A stretch of 64,000 nt of DNA from contig JANJXV010000002.1 of assembly GCA_024803745.1 (NCBI GenBank), positions 38,647,001 through 38,711,000 on the forward strand. Direction: 5' to 3'. Below, piece by piece: positions 59,966 through 64,000 of this stretch. The position numbers and the translations under genes are program-made. The notes under the pieces were generated by a model. That model ran no database searches and was not told where the DNA came from. It saw nothing but the letters and a program-made list of their open reading frames with translations. Source of the stretch: Megascapheus bottae (Eukaryota > Chordata > Mammalia > Rodentia > Geomyidae). Position 1 is the first letter of the stretch. Every line of letters starts with the position of its first letter.

Positions 59966-61639
59966 AATTTTCAACCTAGTGTTCGTGGGTATCACTGTTG
60001 CATTACTTTTGTACTGTCATAGGGTAATTCGATTATGAGAAATAGAGAAGCCACATCTTGAAATTCTAAATTGGGAGTCCTTATTAGAAAGCCAGGTGGA
60101 CTACTGTCTCAAAGACCTGTAGCCCAGAATCTCACCTGCAGCAAGCTTTGAAAAATGTAATCCACACACTTGGAGTGGGGAGCAGTCAGGTGTGAGCATT
60201 CTCCAGAGAAATATTTCCTGGGGTAAACATCATGATATCTGCATATTCTCTGAAACAGAGTTCTTCTAGCTCTCTTGGAGCTAAACACCTGAAATTCAAA
60301 GAATGGCTTTTCTCACCTCTAAGCTTTTCATAGCGGGGTAGAAAGCCCCTGTCACCCAGATAGGCACCAGGATGGCTGGGAGGAGAAGGCCTGTTTCTTG
60401 TATCCAATATCCTTATTATAGAACAGCATCCCAGTTCCCAGAACATAAAATCAAGATTCATGAAGTCTTCTTGAAGACTGTGTGAGGCTGCAGGCTCACC
60501 TCTCTCCTCAAAAAAAATAATTCAGGAAATGACTGTGAGGAAGTCTGTTCTAAGTTGCAGTTATGTAGGCCACAGAAATATGTCAAGATCTATTTTTGAA
60601 AGTTTACCTGTCCTTGAATAAGTGTGCTTCATATATTTTTAAAACCCTCTGTTCTTTTTATTATCAATATTTTCCTGGTGTCTATAATGATGTTTTATAA
60701 GAGGGATTATTAACATTCTTGGTGAAATTTGCCTGAAGGCAAACTCCTAATTCAAGAATAATTAAAGTGACAGTTTAAGAGCAAATTATGTTGAGCCAGA
60801 GATGTACCTTGCATTTATTGTCACTCTCATCTCTCTTCTTTGCAAAAAGAACGAGATTCAACTTAATTTTTTATCACCTAGTATCTTCCCAGGAGGAATT
60901 GTGGCAGAGTGGACTATGAAAACAGCACACATAGCATATGGCATTCATATTGAGCATATGCCAAAAAGAACAGACAATGCTCACTTTAATTGCTACTTTG
61001 ACAAAATTTGTAATGCTCCTATTGTCTGTTTTAACTAAAATAGTGTTTGATATAGAAGATATTTTTTCCTTCTGAATAGCACCTCTTTATATTTTGTAGT
61101 TTCAAGATTCTAAAATGTAACTGCTTTGCAACTTGATAACTAAACTGGTAAAGTTTTCTTTTTCATTTTTAATACTCTTGCAATCACACTCTTTGGTAGA
61201 AATGTCAGCACTACTGAAATGTTATTTTACTTGAATTATATGCTTAGATAATCGATCTTTTTTAAAAAATTGCAATAGAAATTTAAAAGGAAGAATCATT
61301 ATTTTTCCCTGAATATTCTGATAATATTTAATGTATGTTTCTATATTTTTGGTTAATGTAAATATTTTGTATGAACACATTTACAATGCTAATGGTCAGT
61401 CCTGATGATAAATCTGCTGTTTCATAATAAAATTTTATTCATTCTATCCATTTCATAGACTCAGGGACTGGATTCAATCAATAGTAGCTGATGTTAGTTG
61501 ATATAGTTTATAATATTTGGCTGTAATCCTTTTCAGTCATGGAAAGGAAATGACTCCCTTCGGGTTTAAATAAGATTTTTTCGCTGTGGCATTCAATGTT
61601 TAATCAGTTTGGGAGTTTAATGACAGTAAAAGTCAGAAC
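59966..61639. other. Unassigned sequence, possibly single-copy
   Basis: No gene or recent repeat is recognised. The part 60700-61030 is the one I would first test for conservation. Bases 61460-61530 resemble 59702-59765 (both contain TCAATAG-AGCTG-TG-). Confidence 0.4.
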
Positions 61640-61775
61640 CTATGAGTGTTTCCTCTGTGCCAGGCACTTTATTCATTTTTTAATTTATCAGCTCTCATAG
61701 AATGTGAGCAACTCTCTCAGTATATAAAATTATCATCCCTACTGTGTAGATGAACAAAGTGAAGGAAGAACAAAA
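61640..61775 (+). mobile_element. MIR-like fragment
   Basis: TTTCCTCTGTGCCAGGCACT, then TTATCATCCCTACTGTGTAG and ATGAACAAAGTGAAGGAA, follow the MIR order on the plus strand. Confidence 0.55.
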
Positions 61776-61834
61776 ACAGATGGCTTCCTTCCACATAGTA
61801 GACTGGGAATGTCAAGCTCATTTTTAAAATTATA

Positions 61835-62270
61835 TTTTCATTATCTTTTTAGTAGTGTACAAAGGAGTTGCTATTCAACAGACCAGTTAATAAATACAAT
61901 GCCTCTTGGTCAATGTAAATCTTTTCATCATCCTCCCCCTTCCCTCTCAATCCTACTCATCCTCTCAGTTTTCTTAATTTCATAATATATTTGTTGAATA
62001 TTATCACTGTATTACTCCTCTTTCCTCTCTTCACTCCTCTGCTCCCTCCCTTTGTCCTCCCCTCCACATGTTTCATCAAGAAAATGTGGTATACATGCAC
62101 AGTGGAACTCTACTCACCCACTAGAATGATATTATATCATTTTCAAAGGAATGGCAGGACCAGGAAAAATTATCTTAAAGTGAAATTGTTGGGCCCAGAG
62201 AGACAAAGGACACATTTTCTCTCATATATGGAAGCTAAGACTACTTTACAAATGTGCAAGTAAGTATATG
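61835..62270 (-). mobile_element. Old LINE-1 fragment with 5' inversion (twin-priming-like)
   Basis: The left part (61835-62065) reads as an L1 3' UTR on the minus strand (GTGTACAAAGGAGTTGCTAT, then CT-rich). The right part (62066-62270) reads on the plus strand as the end of ORF2 (KKMWYTCTVELYSP, with GPERQRTHFLS in the same frame) and the start of the 3' UTR. Opposite orientations joined at about 62066 are what twin priming produces during L1 insertion. Two unrelated insertions are possible. Confidence 0.55.
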
Positions 62271-62327
62271 GGATTGCATTCAAGTACAAACAAATCTATT
62301 AACCAAAATGTCATGTTTGCAAGGGAA

Positions 62328-62480
62328 AATTTCTTTCCTCTGTCAGATCAAAAATAGACATTCTTATGATATGTGGAGAGGAATTTTTTGTGTTTATTGT
62401 GATTATAATGGTGATGTACAGGTGGGTTATAATCAGGTAATAAGTACATTTCCTTTTTGGACACTGTCACTCCTCTCAGA
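62328..62480 (-). repeat. Direct repeat copy 1 (contains an old L1 3' UTR-like stretch)
   Basis: Similar to 63778-63935 over about 150 bases, from the TTTCTTTCCTCTGTCAGATC region through GATATGTGGAGAGGAATT, GATGTACAGGTGGGTTATAA and CAGGTAATAAGTACA to CACTGTCACTCCTC. The spacing is about 1.45 kb and the orientation is the same. Confidence 0.85.
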
Positions 62481-62489
62481 CTCTCCTGT

Positions 62490-62572
62490 CAAGGCTTGCT
62501 TTGAGCTGAGATCTTCAAATCTCAGCCTCCTGAGTAGCTAGGATTATAGGAATGAACCAGAGATATCTGGCT
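62490..62572 (-). mobile_element. SINE-2 7SL half
   Basis: TCTCAGCCTCCTGAGTAGCT and AGGATTATAGGAATGAACCA are the reverse of the SINE-2 start. The ID half is missing. It lies immediately after direct repeat copy 1. Confidence 0.75.
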
Positions 62573-62905
62573 TTAAGCTCACTTGTTAAAGAATAGATTC
62601 ATAGTCATTAAATGTATATGTGTATATAAATATGTATGTATATCATATACAATGTACACACTTTTCTAGAAAAAAAAGGCCTGATTGCTTTTTAATCTCT
62701 CTTGAAGTTTCAAAATTAGATTAAAAAGAAAACATTTTCTAATTTTAAAACATGTGGGCAAATATTTTCTATGTTACTGCTATTGTCTTTCTTTTTGATA
62801 TTCTTTAAAGCCTGGCTCTACACACACCAAATAATTTGACAGTTTTAAATATCTTGGCCTGTAAAGCATATAAACAAATGAATACTGAAATAATAGTAGA
62901 ACAGA
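62573..62905. other. Unassigned AT-rich sequence
   Basis: A short TATATG-rich stretch lies at 62610-62655. Nothing else is recognised. Confidence 0.4.
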
Positions 62906-63122
62906 CATGAATAAGCTTTTTTTTTGCCAGTCCTGGGCTTGGGCTCAGGGCCTGAGCACTCTCCTTGGACTTTCTCAAGGCTAGCACTCTACCACTTGAG
63001 CCTCAGCACCACTTCTGGCTTTTTGCTATGTATGTGGTACCAGGGAATCGAACCCGGGTCTTCGTGCATGCTAGGCAAGCACTCTACCACTAGGCCAAAC
63101 TCCTGGCCCATGAATAAGCTTT
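62906..63122 (-). mobile_element. SINE-1 with perfect 14-bp target-site duplications
   Basis: A minus-strand SINE-1 (62920-63108), one of the two best-preserved copies, with CGAACCCGGGTCTTCGTGCA still carrying CpGs. CATGAATAAGCTTT is repeated at 62906-62919 and 63109-63122. Confidence 0.96.
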
Positions 63123-63696
63123 CTATTGGTGGTTGGTTGCTTTACTGTCTGTGCTGTCAACACCTAGATAAATTGCACTGGAGAGAGAACAGACCTCCCT
63201 GATTATCTAACAAGAGAATTGCTATTAAAATCAGAATAATCTAGAAGAATATGCAGAAATTAGCCAGATTTAATAGTAAATTAAGTTGTATTTGTGTTAA
63301 ACCTACAATTTTCTTGTCATTAAGCATCTCAAGATTACTCTTTTAAGACATCTCAGAGAATGGAAGGAACAAAATTCAAAAACTAGTCTTTGTGGATTCT
63401 TTGAAAATTGAAAAAGAGTATGCCCTCAATGGGAAATAAAGAAGTTTATTCTTTATTTAGAAAACAATTATTTTCTAAGTATCATTGAATGTGGGGATAG
63501 AATTACATTTAAGTAGATTATGCTACAGGTTATTTTGGATTTAGAAGGTATTGCTCAAAAATTAGAACATAGTCAAACATTTCCTTCTAGATAATACTTA
63601 AAGGAGTGTACTCAAGTCTAATCAGCACTTTTTCTTTCAGAATACTGAACAGAGAACATTTAATTTTACAGATGTTCATGAGTAAGAAACACTTTA
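63123..63696. other. Unassigned AT-rich sequence
   Basis: No gene or repeat is recognised. Confidence 0.45.
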
Positions 63697-63697
63697 T

Positions 63698-63742
<45 letters not shown>
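63697..63742. repeat. (GATA)n microsatellite
   Basis: About 11 perfect AGAT units, likely polymorphic. Confidence 0.97.
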
Positions 63743-63743
<1 letters not shown>

Positions 63744-63777
63744 TCTCACTTGAATCCATTTGAAATAAGAGGCTTTG

Positions 63778-63960
63778 GAAAATTTCTTTTCTCGGTCAGA
63801 TCAAAAATAAAGACATTCTTCTGATATGTGGAGAGGAATTGTTTGTGTTTATTATGATTACAATGGTGATGTACAGGTGGGTTATAATCAGGTAATGAGT
63901 ACAATTTTTTTTTTGGATACTGTCACCCCTCCCTTCTCTCTTTCCTAGTTTTTTTTCTTT
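63778..63960 (-). repeat. Direct repeat copy 2 (contains an old L1 3' UTR-like stretch)
   Basis: The partner of 62328-62480. It differs by point changes, a two-base insertion in CAAAAATAAAGACATTC, and a longer T-run. Similarity may continue beyond the window edge. Confidence 0.85.
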
Positions 63961-64000
63961 TCAGAATTAGTTGTTCAAGTTATCCTTATACAAGATTCAA

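Noticed and set aside
62328..63960. An LTR pair flanking a provirus (two direct repeats 1.45 kb apart)
   Set aside because: The repeats lack TG...CA ends, a primer-binding site and a polypurine tract. No retroviral gene lies between them, and a SINE-1 and microsatellite fill the interval.
1..64000. CRISPR arrays, operons, phage or other prokaryotic systems
   Set aside because: No regularly spaced repeats with unique spacers and no dense coding are present. SINEs, L1s, MIR-like traces and microsatellites show a mammalian chromosome.

Overview
The window is repeat-rich, AT-rich, non-coding mammalian DNA. I find no complete host protein-coding gene, no tRNA or rRNA gene and nothing prokaryotic. 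The best clue to the organism is its SINE set. One family is a dimeric tRNA-derived (ID-like) SINE of about 190 bp, called SINE-1 here. The other, SINE-2, is about 230 bp and joins a 7SL-derived (B1-like) half to an ID-like half. From memory of rodent repeats these look like the SINEs of geomyoid rodents (pocket mice, kangaroo rats, pocket gophers; compare IDL-Geo and B1-dID types). A heteromyid rodent is my best guess, but I could not search a repeat library.

Layout. 1-10.2 kb: mostly unassigned AT-rich sequence with SINEs and microsatellites. 10.2-11.3 kb: a 5'-truncated LINE-1 (L1) with clear target-site duplications (TSDs), followed by a SINE-2. 12.95-21.7 kb: an 8.7-kb composite L1 on the minus strand, the most structured object here. 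Read in its own direction (high to low coordinates) it holds a 5' UTR, an ORF1, a second L1 5' UTR, a second and divergent ORF1, a broken ORF2 and a 3' UTR with poly(A). The outer ends carry matching TSDs, and an L1-endonuclease-like target sits at the internal junction. The simplest reading is a full-length L1 ('B') that received a full-length L1 ('A') just after its ORF1 stop, followed by a deletion between the two ORF2 copies. 21.8-35 kb: SINEs, an L1 3' fragment (25.2-26.3 kb) and simple repeats. 35.6-64 kb: SINEs, small L1 3' fragments, an older dispersed repeat, purine-rich tracts, MIR-like traces, and a short local duplication near the right end.

No genes cooperate here. The coding signals are L1 ORF1 and ORF2 remnants, all carrying stops or frameshifts, so no copy could retrotranspose on its own. 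The longer unassigned stretches may be intronic or intergenic; the sequence alone does not decide. A few could be conserved non-coding elements, and one weak exon-like reading frame lies at the left edge.
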